Shown: positions 35,569-45,644, counted from the stretch's first letter. The stretch: 64,000 nucleotides of DNA from Notoacmeibacter ruber (GCF_003668555.1 NZ_RCWN01000001.1:2032501-2096500); one strand, 5' to 3'. Numbers and translations are program-made. The notes: a model not told the origin generated them from the letters alone.

Positions 35569-36573
35569 ATGGCCGTAGCGGCGAACATTCATCCCGGAAC
35601 ACAAAACGAAGCACCGGCCGGCGACCCGGCCGAGACCGTATTGTTCCAGATGGATGGCAATCCGATGCCGCCCCTCGCCGATGCCGGCTATGTGCCCGTC
35701 GGACGGAACCAGCGCTTGCGCTATGCGCGCTTTGTGGCACGTCGCAGTCCTCGGCGCGGAACGATCCTGCTTCTCAGTGGCCGCAACGAGACGATCGAGA
35801 AGCTCTTTGAGACCATCAAGGATCTCGGCGCGATCGGCTTCGACGTCGTCACCTTCGACTGGCGTGGGCAAGGCGGCTCGTCACGACTGCTCCGCAATCG
35901 CAACAAGGGCTACCTGGACAGTTTCGACACCTGGCGGGACGATATCGAGGCCATTTTCAAGTCCGTCGTTCTGCCCGATTGCCATGCGCCCTATTACGTT
36001 CTGGCCCATTCGTCGGGCGCTCTGGCGGCGCTCTATGCCGGGCCGAACATGCTGACGCGGGCCTCGCGTATGGTCCTTCTTTCGCCTTTCGTCGGCTTTG
36101 GCCCCCTGCCCCTTCCGCCGCAGTGGGTCGGCCGGATCGCCCATTGGCTTGTCGCGCTTGGATTCGGCTCGATGAGAATGTGGGGCAAAGCGAAGCCCGC
36201 CGACCGCCAGCCCTTTGTCACGAACCGCCTGACATCCGATGCGGCACGCTATGCGCGCAATCGCAAGCTGGCGGAAGAGCGGCCGGACCTCTCCCTTGGC
36301 GGACCGGCGGTCGCATGGGTTGCGGCCGCGTCCCGCGCCATCGCGCGGGTCAATTCACCATCCCACTATTCGCAGGTCAAAACACCGACGCTTTTCGTCA
36401 TTGCGGGGTCGGATCAGGTTGTCTCGGCACCGGCGGGCGTACGGCTCGCCAATGCGATGCGCTCGGCAGCCTCCGTCACGGTCGACGGCGCCCGTCATGA
36501 ATTGCTTCAGGAAGCCGACCTCTTTCGCGAACAGGCCCTGGCCGCGGTGGACGCTTTTTTCCGCGAGGACTGA
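35569..36573 (+). CDS. alpha/beta hydrolase, lysophospholipase L2/monoacylglycerol lipase-like
   Basis: A 334-residue hydrolase of the PldB-like group. Visible are TILLLSGRNETIEK, FDVVTFDWRGQGGSSRLL (oxyanion region), the nucleophile elbow LAHSSGALAALY, the Asp segment TLFVIAGSDQVVSAPAG and the final His in DGARHELLQEADLFRE. The elbow AHSSG deviates from the usual GHSxG by Ala for the first Gly. No signal peptide is evident, so it is probably cytoplasmic or membrane-attached. Its stop codon abuts that of hisN on the other strand with no base between. Confidence 0.85.
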   Translation: MAVAANIHPGTQNEAPAGDPAETVLFQMDGNPMPPLADAGYVPVGRNQRLRYARFVARRSPRRGTILLLSGRNETIEKLFETIKDLGAIGFDVVTFDWRGQGGSSRLLRNRNKGYLDSFDTWRDDIEAIFKSVVLPDCHAPYYVLAHSSGALAALYAGPNMLTRASRMVLLSPFVGFGPLPLPPQWVGRIAHWLVALGFGSMRMWGKAKPADRQPFVTNRLTSDAARYARNRKLAEERPDLSLGGPAVAWVAAASRAIARVNSPSHYSQVKTPTLFVIAGSDQVVSAPAGVRLANAMRSAASVTVDGARHELLQEADLFREQALAAVDAFFRED

Positions 36574-37377
36574 CTAGGCCTCTTCGCCGCGCAGCCTGGC
36601 GCGTGCCGCCTCGAACAGTTCCAATGTCGCCGCTGCCAGAACGGTGCCCGCCTTCTCCGCCGGCCCGCCATCGACCCGGCCGATCACGCCTCCCGCCTGG
36701 CGAATGATCGGTATAAGCGCCATGATATCGTAGCTGTTCAGTCCCGACTCAGCGACGAGGTCGGCCCGCCCATCGGCCAGCATGCCGAAGGCGTAGCAGT
36801 CCGCGCCATAGCGCATGAGCCGCACATCCTGCCGGAGCGCCTCGAAACCGTCCTTCTCATCGCCCTTCCAGAGAGCGGGATCGGTCGTGAACATGCGCGC
36901 CGCCGATAGCGAACGACAGTCGCTGACCGTAAGCGGCCGGCGATCGTCGCCCCGCTCGAGAAACGCACTCTCGCCGTCAGCGATGAAGACTTCACCGAGA
37001 AAAGGCTGCGACAGAAGGCCGATTCGCGCTTCACCCTCGTCCAGAAGCCCGACAAGCGTGCCCCACAGCGGAATCCCGCAAATGAAGGAACGCGTCCCGT
37101 CGACCGGATCGATAACCCAGCGCCGTGCCGCCTCAGCACGAAGCTGTCCGAATTCCTCGCCCTGGATGCCATCGTCTGGAAACTGTTTTTCGATCGCCTC
37201 GCGGATAACCCGTTCCGCTTCACGATCCGCCTCGGTAACGGGGTCGAAAGCGCCCTCTTCCTTGTTATCGACGGCAAGCGCCCTGCGAAAGCGCGGCAAC
37301 GTCTGCTCAGCGGCAAGGCGCGCCAGTTCGCGCAGGAAGTCGGCCATGATGGCGCTGTCGGAAGACGCATGAGACAT
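36574..37377 (-). CDS. hisN: histidinol-phosphatase, inositol monophosphatase family
   Basis: A Mg-dependent phosphatase of 267 residues, with metal-binding motifs GEEFG (about residue 75) and WVIDPVDGTRSFICGIPLWGTLVGLL plus GADCYAFGMLADGRADLVAES near the C-terminus. Sequence features (DPVDGTRSFI, ADREAERVIRE) match actinobacterial/rhizobial HisN, which removes phosphate from L-histidinol phosphate. A plain inositol monophosphatase is the alternative. It lies 29 bases downstream of hutG and is probably co-transcribed with it, which fits a link to histidine metabolism. Confidence 0.85.
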   Translation of the reverse strand: MSHASSDSAIMADFLRELARLAAEQTLPRFRRALAVDNKEEGAFDPVTEADREAERVIREAIEKQFPDDGIQGEEFGQLRAEAARRWVIDPVDGTRSFICGIPLWGTLVGLLDEGEARIGLLSQPFLGEVFIADGESAFLERGDDRRPLTVSDCRSLSAARMFTTDPALWKGDEKDGFEALRQDVRLMRYGADCYAFGMLADGRADLVAESGLNSYDIMALIPIIRQAGGVIGRVDGGPAEKAGTVLAAATLELFEAARARLRGEEA

Positions 37378-37406
37378 CGGATCATCCTGGTTTGAAAACG
37401 AGCGTT

Positions 37407-38297
37407 CTATTCGGCTGCGGCCTGCGAGGAAACCGCCCAGAAGGCCGGCAATTCGCCAAGGCGTGCGGCGAACGTCTTCATCGCCTCGCGCACGGCGTCG
37501 AAATCACTCGTTTTCTGGTAGGTCTTCTCTTCCAGATAGAGCGCGCGATTGATTTCCACCTGAAGGGCGTGACGTCCCGTGGCCGGCCGGCCGTACCGTT
37601 CGGTAATGAAACCGCCGGCATAGGGCCGGTTGTGGGCGACCCGAAAGCCGAGATCGGTCAGAACCTGAAAGGCATGATCCGCAAGCGCTGAATGACAGGC
37701 CGCGCCGAATCGGTCCCCGAGAATGATGTCAGGTACCGGCCCGCCATCGGCAAAGCGGGTCGATGAGGGCATGGAGTGGCAGTCGACGAGGATGGCCTGC
37801 CCGAATTCATCGAAGGTTCGCTCGATCAGTTCGCCCAGCATGTCGTGATAGGGCATGTATAGCGCTTCGATCCGCTCCAGGGCTTCGGCGGCCGGCAGCT
37901 TCTCGCGATAGATGGGCTGACCTTCCGCCACGATTCGCGGCACCGTTCCGAGCCCTCCCACGACGCGCGGCGACCGGCTGTTGACGCCGGCCGGCAAATC
38001 ACCGGAAAACATGCGCGGATCGAGCTCCCAAGGCTCGCGGTTCACATCGAGATAGGCTCTGGGAAAATGCGCCATCATCAGCGGGGCACCCAGCGAAACC
38101 ACATCGGCGAAAAGCTCGTCGACCAACACGTCTTCGCTGCGCCTCACACTATCGGCATTCAGGCGGCTGGAGGCGATAAAGCGCCGCGGATAATAGCGGC
38201 CGCTATGAGGCGAATTGAAAAGAAAGGGGATGGTCTGTATGGCCGGTACGCGCACCGAGAAGGGGGCGATGGTCTCGAAATCGGTGTGAACGCTCAT
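37407..38297 (-). CDS. hutG: N-formylglutamate amidohydrolase
   Basis: Hydrolyses N-formyl-L-glutamate to glutamate and formate, the last step of one histidine degradation route. The 296-residue protein shows PFLFNSPHSGRYYP, RSEDVLVDELFADVVSLGAPLM, FPRAYLDVNREPWELDPRMF and ILVDCHSMPS with the metal-ligand region, followed by FRVAHNRPYAGGFITERYGRP and LQVEINRALYLEE. The remaining hut genes are not nearby. It precedes hisN on the same strand. Confidence 0.92.
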   Translation of the reverse strand: MSVHTDFETIAPFSVRVPAIQTIPFLFNSPHSGRYYPRRFIASSRLNADSVRRSEDVLVDELFADVVSLGAPLMMAHFPRAYLDVNREPWELDPRMFSGDLPAGVNSRSPRVVGGLGTVPRIVAEGQPIYREKLPAAEALERIEALYMPYHDMLGELIERTFDEFGQAILVDCHSMPSSTRFADGGPVPDIILGDRFGAACHSALADHAFQVLTDLGFRVAHNRPYAGGFITERYGRPATGRHALQVEINRALYLEEKTYQKTSDFDAVREAMKTFAARLGELPAFWAVSSQAAAE

Positions 38298-38458
38298 AAT
38301 CCCATTGTTTTCCCAAACGCGGCGGTAGAGACTGTCACGGACACAAGGCCCCGTCCAGCCATACCGTTTACGACTTATTTACCCGGACACTTCCATATGG
38401 TTAACGAACACAGAACCGTCGCCGCCACGGCGGGTTCTCCAACGATCTGGAACATGCG

Positions 38459-38821
38459 ATGAAGCGGATCCTCCTGGCAGAAGACGATAATGACATGCGG
38501 CGCTTTCTGGTTCGCGCGCTGGAGCGCGCGGGCTATTCTGTGACCGATTTCGACAATGGCGCCAGCGCTTACGACCTCCTGCGCGAAGAGCCCTTCAACC
38601 TGCTCCTGACCGACATTGTCATGCCGGAGATGGACGGGATCGAACTGGCCCGCAAGGCGACGGAAATCGACCCCGACCTCAAGGTCATGTTCATCACCGG
38701 TTTTGCCGCGGTCGCTCTCAATCCCGATTCGAACGCGCCGCAGAACGCCAAGGTTCTCTCCAAGCCGTTCCACCTGCGCGATCTGGTGGACGAGGTGGAG
38801 AAGATGCTTCAGGCGGCCTGA
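38459..38821 (+). CDS. cpdR: cell-cycle response regulator CpdR
   Basis: A single-domain receiver of 120 residues, nearly co-linear with rhizobial CpdR1: MKRILLAEDDNDMRRFLVRALERAG, phospho-acceptor D52 in LLLTDIVMPEMDGIELARKA, FITGFAAVALNP and KVLSKPFHLRDLVDEVEKML. Unphosphorylated CpdR recruits ClpXP to the cell pole for degradation of CtrA and PdhS-type substrates, and it is phosphorylated through ChpT. It stands alone, divergent from hutG and upstream of tRNA-Val. Confidence 0.95.
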   Translation: MKRILLAEDDNDMRRFLVRALERAGYSVTDFDNGASAYDLLREEPFNLLLTDIVMPEMDGIELARKATEIDPDLKVMFITGFAAVALNPDSNAPQNAKVLSKPFHLRDLVDEVEKMLQAA

Positions 38822-38920
38822 GATTCAAGGCAGGTAAAGGCTTCGGAAAAGTGGTCGCATTTCGCGGCAATTAGCCATTGACGATTGCGGGCGGGCATGA
38901 TTTATGCCGCCCTCACGGAT

Positions 38921-38995
38921 GGGCGTGTAGCTCAGCGGGAGAGCACTTCGTTGACATCGAAGGGGTCACAGGTTCAATCCCTGTCACGCCCACCA
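38921..38995 (+). tRNA. tRNA-Val (anticodon GAC)
   Basis: A 75-base cloverleaf with encoded CCA. The acceptor stem is GGGCGTG pairing with CACGCCC, the D-arm is AGCTCAGCGGGAGAGC, the anticodon loop holds GAC at 38953-38955 inside the stem CTTCG/CGAAG, and the T-arm is GGTTCAATCC. All invariant positions are present. The GC content changes abruptly directly after it. Confidence 0.97.
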
Positions 38996-39120
38996 TCCGC
39001 TTCCCCTCTTTGACAGTCCGGCTATAGTCGCCGCCGTCGCACGCTTTGGCGACCGGCCTTGGCATCGGCTTCGTCATTTCACAGGATGAACCGTCTTCAT
39101 CCAGCCAGGGAGCGCTCCTC

Positions 39121-40158
39121 ATGACCGGCCATCACCTCATCACCGTCGAGGCTCTCTTCGGCCGCGTCCGCGCGATCTTCGAGAACGCGGGCGTCCGGGC
39201 CGAGAGCGCCGAGGCGGTGGCGCGCACCATCGTCGCCGGCGAGCGCGACCACTGCAAATCGCACGGCATCTACCGCATCGAAGGCTGCCTGCGCGTTCTC
39301 GCCGCCGGCAAGGTCTCCCCGGATGCGGTGCCGCAGCTTCACGATAGCGGCAAGGCGGTGATCGAGGTCGATGCAGGCGGCGGCTTTGCCAATCCCGCAT
39401 TCGAGACCGGCAAGGCGGCGCTGGCGGACCGCGCCAGGCAGAGCGGCCTCGCTGCGCTCGTCATTCGCGACTGCCTGCATTTCTCGGCGCTGTGGCACGA
39501 TGTCGAGGCCCTGGCGGAGATGGGGCTCGCATCGCTCTCCCTATGCCCGAGCTACGCCTTCGTCGCACCCGCCGGCGGCAAGGAGCCGCTGCTCGGCACC
39601 AACCCGTTCGCCTTCGGCTGGCCGCGCCCCGGCGATCATCCCTATGTGTTCGACTTCGCCACCTCGGTCGCCGCGCGCGGCGAGATCGAACTGCACCGCC
39701 GCGCCGGCACGCCTATTCCCGAAGGCTGGGCGGTGGATGAAGACGGCGAGCCGACCACCGACCCGAACGCCGCGCTCAATGGCGCGATGCTGCCCTTCGG
39801 CGGCCATAAGGGCTCTGCGATTTCGACCATGATCGAACTGCTGGCCGGTGCCATGCTGGGCGAATTCATGAGCAGGGAGGCGCTCGACTTCATGGGCGGC
39901 GGCAATCTTCTGCCGCGCCACGGGGCGCTGATCGTCGCCTTCGATCCGCAGAGTTTTGCCGCGCGCAGCGGGCGCGATCCGCTGGCCGAGGGTGAGAAGT
40001 TGCTGACGGTCTTCGGCGCGCAGGGCGCGCGCCTGCCCTCCGAGCGGCGCTTCAAGGCGCGGCAACAATCGCAGACGAACGGCATCGCGCTCACCGACGC
40101 CGAGATGGACCAGCTCGACCGCTTCGAACGCGAAGGCCTTGCCGCCCTCATCGACTAA
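39121..40158 (+). CDS. Ldh family oxidoreductase, imino-acid reductase-like (DpkA type)
   Basis: A 345-residue NAD(P)H-dependent enzyme of the malate/L-lactate/ureidoglycolate dehydrogenase family. Motifs include RDHCKSHGIYRIEGCLR with the catalytic His, LVIRDCLHFSALWHDVEALAEMG, LLGTNPFAFGWPRP, VFDFATSVAARGEIE and PFGGHKGSAISTMIELLAGAMLGE. The SHGIYRI block and overall layout resemble delta1-piperideine/pyrroline-2-carboxylate reductases, so ketimine reduction in D-lysine or hydroxyproline metabolism is a reasonable guess. The start at 39121 follows GGGAG. GC is extreme (48 of 60 in 39181-39240) compared with cpdR (36 of 60 in 38581-38640), a sign of separate origin. Confidence 0.85.
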   Translation: MTGHHLITVEALFGRVRAIFENAGVRAESAEAVARTIVAGERDHCKSHGIYRIEGCLRVLAAGKVSPDAVPQLHDSGKAVIEVDAGGGFANPAFETGKAALADRARQSGLAALVIRDCLHFSALWHDVEALAEMGLASLSLCPSYAFVAPAGGKEPLLGTNPFAFGWPRPGDHPYVFDFATSVAARGEIELHRRAGTPIPEGWAVDEDGEPTTDPNAALNGAMLPFGGHKGSAISTMIELLAGAMLGEFMSREALDFMGGGNLLPRHGALIVAFDPQSFAARSGRDPLAEGEKLLTVFGAQGARLPSERRFKARQQSQTNGIALTDAEMDQLDRFEREGLAALID

Positions 40159-40163
40159 GGCGG

Positions 40164-43100
40164 CTAGCGCGGCACGAAATAGCGCGGCGTCTCGCCATCG
40201 GCGCGGCGCGCGCCGCCAACAGAAACCAGCAGGTCCAGAACGTCGGCGATCCGGTCCTTGCGCTTTTGCGTGCTGCGACCGTCGATCGCGGCGGAAAGGT
40301 CGTCCGGCGCGGCGGGCGCGGGCGCTTTCACCAGAATGTCGCGGACGATTCTGATCTGCTCGTCCTGATCCTTCGGCCAGGCGACCTTGCCGGCAGCCGC
40401 CGCCATCGGCGTCGCAATATCGAGATCGGCCTGGGCCTCGTCGTCGGGCTTGGGCACCTTGTCGCCCAGTTTGGCGATCTGGTAATCGGGCCGCAGCCAG
40501 CGCACATGGCCGGCGGCCTCCTCCTTCTGCCGCTCCACATTCAGCGCGACGAGGCGCGACAGAAGCTCCTCCTCCGCCGCTTCCTGATCTTCGCTCTTGT
40601 GCGGAGAAGGCAGCGTCGCGCCCGGCTTGCCGACGATGCGGTCGGCCAGATCGTCCCAGCCATAGGCGGCGAAGGCGGCACGGTCGATCTCGTCATGAAT
40701 CTCTTTCAGCACGGTAACGAGCCCGGCCTCGTGAATGTCGCGCTCCTTGTCGGAAAGCGGCGGCACATCCGCGCCATTCTCCAGTTCGCGCAACCGCTCC
40801 ATCACATTGTAGAGCCCGGTCATGGTCAGGAAATCGTGCTTCTCTAGCCGCTCCTTGCGGAAGGCATCCAGCCGCTCGCCCAATTCGGAGAGCCGATCAT
40901 ACAAGGCCGGATCGAGCGATTGGTCGGTCGCGACAGCGGGAAACGGGAAGGGATCGAAGGTTTTTGATTTGCTATAACGCGGATCGTTGCCAATGCCGAG
41001 CCACCCGCCCGCTTCGATCGCGTAGTGAATATGCATACGCGAAGAAAGAACAGCGAGTATGCCCGGTCGATCCAAACCGATATTCAAGAGCATATGATCG
41101 GGCGCAACATCAACGCCAACAAATTGAAATGTACGGTGCTTCGTAGTTTCAGTGGTAGCAATATAGCGCGGAATGTCGCCCATAAATTCCCTCATCAGCT
41201 TACGCGGTTCACCAAATTTCCACCAGTTTTCTCGGAACGATTTGCGATTATTTGAGAGACGATAGGGCTTCACAGTCTCAAGCACGTATTGATAAATGTC
41301 AGGGACGCGTCTTGCGAGTTCTTCTTCACTGAAAGAGAAAAGATCTAAAACGAAGACGCCACGCGGCTTTTGCACTAAATCTCGTCCATTCAAATACGGG
41401 CGAACTAAATTTTCGGCAACACCTTTGTATTTGCGCAAAAACTGGTCCGCCTGAGCGGCTTGTAAAGTAAATCCTCCCCCAGCAAGCATGAACCCATTGC
41501 TTGAGACATCTAAATTCGCCAGCAGTCTGTTTGCCAGAATTAAATCCGCTCCAATAGTGAGTTTAGCTGTAATCTTTCCTTCTCGCTGTTCAAGCTCCAC
41601 ATCCGGCGTGTCAGTGTTCAGCCCCTCCTCCTTGACCACTTCGGCCAGAACACCGTCATGGGCACCCGCCTCCGCCACCGTCATGGCGATGCGGACGGCC
41701 GCTTTGTCGCTCGCTTTCAGCCAGGGATGGTCCGGCACGGCATAGACGAGGCTGAGCGGTTTCTTCTCATCGGCCAGAAAGCCTTCGATCACCCGGCGCG
41801 AAAAGGTCTGCGTGATCGAATTGGTGGTGATGAAACCGAAGCGCCGCAGCGGGTTCGGCTGCTTCGCCGTACCCTTCCGCGCCAGCCGCGTCGCCGCCTC
41901 CTCCCAGAAATGCATGACGAAATCGGCCTTAGCTGGCATTTTGGGCCGCGCTTTCCAGACCGCCTCGGCATAGCCATCGCCAAGTTCCCCGCGCATCACG
42001 CCGCCACCAATAAACGGCGGGTTGCCGACGATGAACTCCGCCTCCGGCCACACCGCCCGGCGCGGATTCTCATAGGTATAGACCGGCACGGTGGCGCTGC
42101 CGTCCGGCACCTCCTCGCCCGTCACCGGGTGTAGCTTCATCGTGAAGCCATCCCAGCGCGCCAGCGGCTTGCCGGTTTCATCGCGCGCCAGTTCCTTCGC
42201 ATCATAGGCGAGGATCGCATCCTGCTGCAGGATATTGCCGTAGGAATGCAGCACCGGCTCGGTGATGGCCGACAGACCGTTCGTCTTGAGCTGCCATTTG
42301 ATGTAGCCGATCCACAGCACCAGATCGGCAATGGCGACGGCGCGCGGATTGATTTCCAAGCCGAAAAACTGGCGCGGGCCGACCGTCTCGCCCTCCATGG
42401 CGAATTTCGGCGCGTCCTCGCCGAGATCGTCCAGCGCTTCTAGCACCTCGCCTTCCAGCCGCTTCATCAGTTCCAGCGAGACGTAGAGGAAGTTCGCCGT
42501 GCCGCAGGCCGGGTCCAGCACGCGCGTCGTGCAGAGCTTGTGGTGAAATGCCTTGACGGCGGCGATGGCCTTGTCGTCCTGCCCTTTTTCGTGAAGGCCC
42601 TTCACGGAGGCCTGCACCAGTTCCCAATCGGCGCGCAGCGGCTCGATGATGGTCGGAACGACCAGCCGCTCCACATAGGCGCGGGGCGTATAATGCGCGC
42701 CGAGCTTGCTGCGCTCGCGCTTGTCGAGCGCGCGTTCCAGCAGCGTGCCGAAGATGGCCGGCTCCACATCGCGCCAGTCGCGCTTGGCGGCGATCCAGAG
42801 TTCGGAAATCGCGTCGCCATCCAACGGCAGGGCGCGGGCGTTCTTGAAGAGCGAGCCGTTGAACGTCTTGAGCGGCGTCATCAGGCGCGGCTCGTAGCCG
42901 CCAGCATTCATCACCTTCCAGAGGTGTTCCATGGCCGGCACGAACTGCTCGGGCTTGTCCTTCAGCGTTTCCAGCAGATTTTCGAAGGAGTGGCGGGGGA
43001 TGAGGTCCACATCCTCGGCGAACATGGTGAAGAGGCAGCGCATGAGAAATTCGGCCACAGCGCCGGGCTCGTGCTTGCCTTCCAGCCGTCGGGCGATCTT

Positions 43101-43787
43101 CGCCAGCCGCTCGGCAATGTCGCGCGTCACTTCCGCGCTGCGCCGCGCCGGGTCGAGGCTGTGCGGATCGAGCCAGATGGCCGCAAGCCGCTGCTGGACC
43201 TCTTCATCGCGCAGATCGTCCATCGCGATGCGGTAGGAGCGGCGATCCGGAAAATGGGCGTAGTTCTTGCCCTGCCCCGAGAAGTCGGCAAACATTTCGA
43301 TCACATTGCCGACATCGACAACGAGGATGAAGGGTGGATAGCCGTGGCTGACCGGCAGCGCGCGGGCGTAATCTTCCGCCTGGCGGCGCGCCGCGATCAT
43401 CACATCGTCCCATTTGCGGGTGCCGCGCTTGGCCTGACCCGCCTTTCGCTGGCTGGCATCTTCGGGCAGGAGGGCAAGCTGCGACGCATCGCGCGCCTTT
43501 TCGCGTTTGCCGCTCTGCTTGGCCTCCAGAATGAAGCTGCCGCGCTTGTAGCAATCGATACGCCCAAGCGTCCGGCTGCCATCGGGATGCTTGAAATCCA
43601 CCCGCCGCTCGAAGGTGTAATCGTTCTGCTCATTCTGTTCGGCGGCGAAATCGGGCTGCGGCAGACCGAGCGCCTCGGTCAGGCGGAGCACGAACATCTG
43701 CGCATTCGCCATTTCGGCCCCGCCGGACGCGGTGACGTCCTCGATCAGGCGGTTGAGCTTTTCGGTATCGACTTCAGGCGCTTGCAT
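40164..43787 (-). CDS. single-chain type IIG/IIL (MmeI-like) restriction-modification enzyme
   Basis: A 1207-residue protein combining cleavage and methylation. An N-terminal PD-(D/E)xK-type site reads RID78...ILE88AK90. A helical spacer follows (to about 360), then an N6-adenine or N4-cytosine DNA methyltransferase with motif [15 protein letters not shown] (about 363), SAM motif [13 protein letters not shown] (424-435), and catalytic motif IV NPPF (589-592). The target-recognition part spans roughly 720-950, followed by a C-terminal helical tail. This order is that of MmeI. No separate R, S or M gene is adjacent, so it may act alone. Four 60-base lines within 41041-41400 each hold 28 GC, against 41 and 45 in lines 42481 and 43141, so the recognition region was likely exchanged. 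The alternative is a methylase-only phage-defence protein. Confidence 0.88.
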   Translation of the reverse strand: MQAPEVDTEKLNRLIEDVTASGGAEMANAQMFVLRLTEALGLPQPDFAAEQNEQNDYTFERRVDFKHPDGSRTLGRIDCYKRGSFILEAKQSGKREKARDASQLALLPEDASQRKAGQAKRGTRKWDDVMIAARRQAEDYARALPVSHGYPPFILVVDVGNVIEMFADFSGQGKNYAHFPDRRSYRIAMDDLRDEEVQQRLAAIWLDPHSLDPARRSAEVTRDIAERLAKIARRLEGKHEPGAVAEFLMRCLFTMFAEDVDLIPRHSFENLLETLKDKPEQFVPAMEHLWKVMNAGGYEPRLMTPLKTFNGSLFKNARALPLDGDAISELWIAAKRDWRDVEPAIFGTLLERALDKRERSKLGAHYTPRAYVERLVVPTIIEPLRADWELVQASVKGLHEKGQDDKAIAAVKAFHHKLCTTRVLDPACGTANFLYVSLELMKRLEGEVLEALDDLGEDAPKFAMEGETVGPRQFFGLEINPRAVAIADLVLWIGYIKWQLKTNGLSAITEPVLHSYGNILQQDAILAYDAKELARDETGKPLARWDGFTMKLHPVTGEEVPDGSATVPVYTYENPRRAVWPEAEFIVGNPPFIGGGVMRGELGDGYAEAVWKARPKMPAKADFVMHFWEEAATRLARKGTAKQPNPLRRFGFITTNSITQTFSRRVIEGFLADEKKPLSLVYAVPDHPWLKASDKAAVRIAMTVAEAGAHDGVLAEVVKEEGLNTDTPDVELEQREGKITAKLTIGADLILANRLLANLDVSSNGFMLAGGGFTLQAAQADQFLRKYKGVAENLVRPYLNGRDLVQKPRGVFVLDLFSFSEEELARRVPDIYQYVLETVKPYRLSNNRKSFRENWWKFGEPRKLMREFMGDIPRYIATTETTKHRTFQFVGVDVAPDHMLLNIGLDRPGILAVLSSRMHIHYAIEAGGWLGIGNDPRYSKSKTFDPFPFPAVATDQSLDPALYDRLSELGERLDAFRKERLEKHDFLTMTGLYNVMERLRELENGADVPPLSDKERDIHEAGLVTVLKEIHDEIDRAAFAAYGWDDLADRIVGKPGATLPSPHKSEDQEAAEEELLSRLVALNVERQKEEAAGHVRWLRPDYQIAKLGDKVPKPDDEAQADLDIATPMAAAAGKVAWPKDQDEQIRIVRDILVKAPAPAAPDDLSAAIDGRSTQKRKDRIADVLDLLVSVGGARRADGETPRYFVPR

Positions 43788-43869
43788 AGGGGCAGACTAG
43801 AGAAGTCAAAACTCAAAGAAAAGCAGCGGCTTTGCCTTCGGCAGACTTATCAGACGACGTTTTGAAAGC

Positions 43870-44322
43870 TCAAATCGGCAGGCCGGGATCCGTCTTGACG
43901 GTTCGGATAATCATGTTGGACTGAAGACGTGTGACGTTCGGCAGGCTGGACAACACCTTGCGGTGGACCCGCTCGAAATCATCCGCATCGCGCGCGACGA
44001 TCCGCAGCACGTAGTCGGCCGTTCCCGCCATGAGATGGCATTCAAGGATCTCCGGGGCGTTTCGCACCGCCTCCTCGAACTGGCGCAGGGCCGCTTCGCT
44101 CTGCGTCGACAGGCTGACCTCGACGAAGAAGATCAGCGAAAAGCCGAGCGCCGAAGCGCTGAGCATCGCGCGATAGCCCTCAATGATGCCCGCCTTTTCC
44201 ATCGTCTTGATACGGCGATGACATGCCGACGCGCTGAGACCGACCGCCTCGCCCAGCGCCTGCATGCCCCGATGGCTGTCACGCTGTATCATCCGCAACA
44301 ATTTCGCGTCCGTACGATCCAT
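43870..44322 (-). CDS. Lrp/AsnC family transcriptional regulator
   Basis: A 150-residue feast/famine regulator. The N-terminal helix-turn-helix reads ALGEAVGLSASACHRRIKTMEKAGIIEGYRA and the C-terminal RAM domain ECHLMAGTADYVLRIVARDADDFERVHRKVL. It is divergent from alanine dehydrogenase across 134 AT-rich bases, the usual setting of AldR-type activators that sense alanine or other amino acids. The start is the ATG at 44322. Confidence 0.92.
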   Translation of the reverse strand: MDRTDAKLLRMIQRDSHRGMQALGEAVGLSASACHRRIKTMEKAGIIEGYRAMLSASALGFSLIFFVEVSLSTQSEAALRQFEEAVRNAPEILECHLMAGTADYVLRIVARDADDFERVHRKVLSSLPNVTRLQSNMIIRTVKTDPGLPI

Positions 44323-44456
44323 GTGCGATATTTTTTTGCTGTTATAAATCTAGCCGCAATAGTTTCCTGAAAAATAGCGTTTCAAGGCGAGTATAGCAAG
44401 GCAATTGCATCTGACCTATTCTATCCTTCCCCATCGAAAACGGGAGAGGTCGAGCC
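44323..44456. promoter_or_regulatory. shared lrp/ald control region
   Basis: The 134 bases between the divergent Lrp and alanine dehydrogenase genes are AT-rich, with T and A runs near the lrp side (a T7 within TATTTTTTTG). This is typical of Lrp-family binding and bending. Individual sites were not resolved. GGGAG at 44444-44448 is the ald ribosome site. Confidence 0.45.
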
Positions 44457-45578
44457 ATGCTCATCGGCGTACCAAAGGAAATCAAGAATCACGAATACCG
44501 GGTCGGTCTGACGCCGGAAAGCGCAGCCGAATGCGTTCGCCATGGCCATCAGGTGGTGGTGCAGAGCAATGCGGGCATCGGCATCGGCGCATCCGATGAA
44601 GATTATCGCGCCGGCGGCGCTGAAATCGCCACGACACCGGACGAGATTTTTGCCAGCGCCGATATGATCGTGAAGGTGAAGGAGCCGCAGGCCGTCGAGC
44701 GCAGCATGCTGCGCGAGGGCCAGATTCTCTACACCTATCTGCACCTGGCGCCGGACCCCGAACAGGCCAAGGATCTGATGGCCTCCGGCGCGGTCTGCAT
44801 CGCTTATGAAACGGTCACGGGTCCGGGCGGCGGCCTGCCGCTGCTCAAGCCGATGAGCCAGGTTGCCGGACGCCTCGCCGTTCAGGCCGGGGCGACTTCT
44901 CTGGAAACGCCCCATGGCGGCCGTGGCATGCTGCTTGGCGGCGTGCCAGGCGTTCTGCCGGCCCGTGTTCTCATCATCGGCGGCGGCGTGGTTGGCTTCA
45001 ACGCAGCGCAGATGGCGACCGGCCTTGGCGCGCGCGTCACGATCCTCGACCGCAATCCCGATGTGCTGGAGCGCCTCGCCGCCCATTTCGAATCGCGCGC
45101 GGCAACCAGCTTTGCCAGCCGCATGAACCTCGAAAACGAGCTGGCGGAGTCCGATCTCGTCATCGGCGCGGTACTCATTCCGGGCGCTGCCGCACCGAAG
45201 CTCGTCAGCCGTGAACATCTGTCGACCATGAAGCCCGGCTCCGTTCTGGTGGATGTGGCGATCGATCAGGGCGGCTGCTTCGAAACGTCGAAGCCGACGA
45301 CGCATCAGGATCCGACCTTTACCGTCGATGGCATCGTGCATTACTGCGTGGCGAACATGCCCGGCGCAGTCGCGCGGACCAGCACCTATGCACTGAACAA
45401 TGTCACCCTGCCGCACGCACTTTCGATCGCCGATTTCGGCTGGAAGGAAGCGCTTCGGGAGAACGCCCATCTGCGCGCCGGCCTGAACGTGGCCAACGGC
45501 AAATTGACGCATCCCGCGGTTACCGAATCCGTCGATGGTCCCAGCACCACGCCGGAAGACATTCTCGGCATGGCCTGA
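44457..45578 (+). CDS. ald: alanine dehydrogenase
   Basis: Reversible NAD-dependent deamination of L-alanine to pyruvate and ammonia. The 373-residue product shows the family start MLIGVPKEIKNHEYRVGLTPESA, the pyruvate-binding Lys region IVKVKEPQAVE, YTYLHLAPD, the Rossmann segment VLIIGGGVVGFNAAQMATGLGARVTILDRN and SVLVDVAIDQGGCFETSKPTTH with HYCVANMPGAVARTSTYALNN. It is regulated in all likelihood by the divergent Lrp protein. Confidence 0.96.
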   Translation: MLIGVPKEIKNHEYRVGLTPESAAECVRHGHQVVVQSNAGIGIGASDEDYRAGGAEIATTPDEIFASADMIVKVKEPQAVERSMLREGQILYTYLHLAPDPEQAKDLMASGAVCIAYETVTGPGGGLPLLKPMSQVAGRLAVQAGATSLETPHGGRGMLLGGVPGVLPARVLIIGGGVVGFNAAQMATGLGARVTILDRNPDVLERLAAHFESRAATSFASRMNLENELAESDLVIGAVLIPGAAAPKLVSREHLSTMKPGSVLVDVAIDQGGCFETSKPTTHQDPTFTVDGIVHYCVANMPGAVARTSTYALNNVTLPHALSIADFGWKEALRENAHLRAGLNVANGKLTHPAVTESVDGPSTTPEDILGMA

Positions 45579-45644
45579 ACGGCGTTCGTCGGCCACGCAT
45601 TGCGTTCAGCCTTATCCCGTCGCGCTCTGTTCGGGCGCGGCGGT

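Noticed and set aside
42540..43865. 441-codon open frame antisense to the restriction enzyme
   Set aside because: Shadow of a real gene with nuclease and methyltransferase motifs on the other strand; its sequence has no recognisable fold.
38921..43870. integrative element with tRNA-Val attachment site
   Set aside because: No integrase gene and no repeat of the tRNA 3' end were found near 43800, so only a compositional anomaly is claimed.
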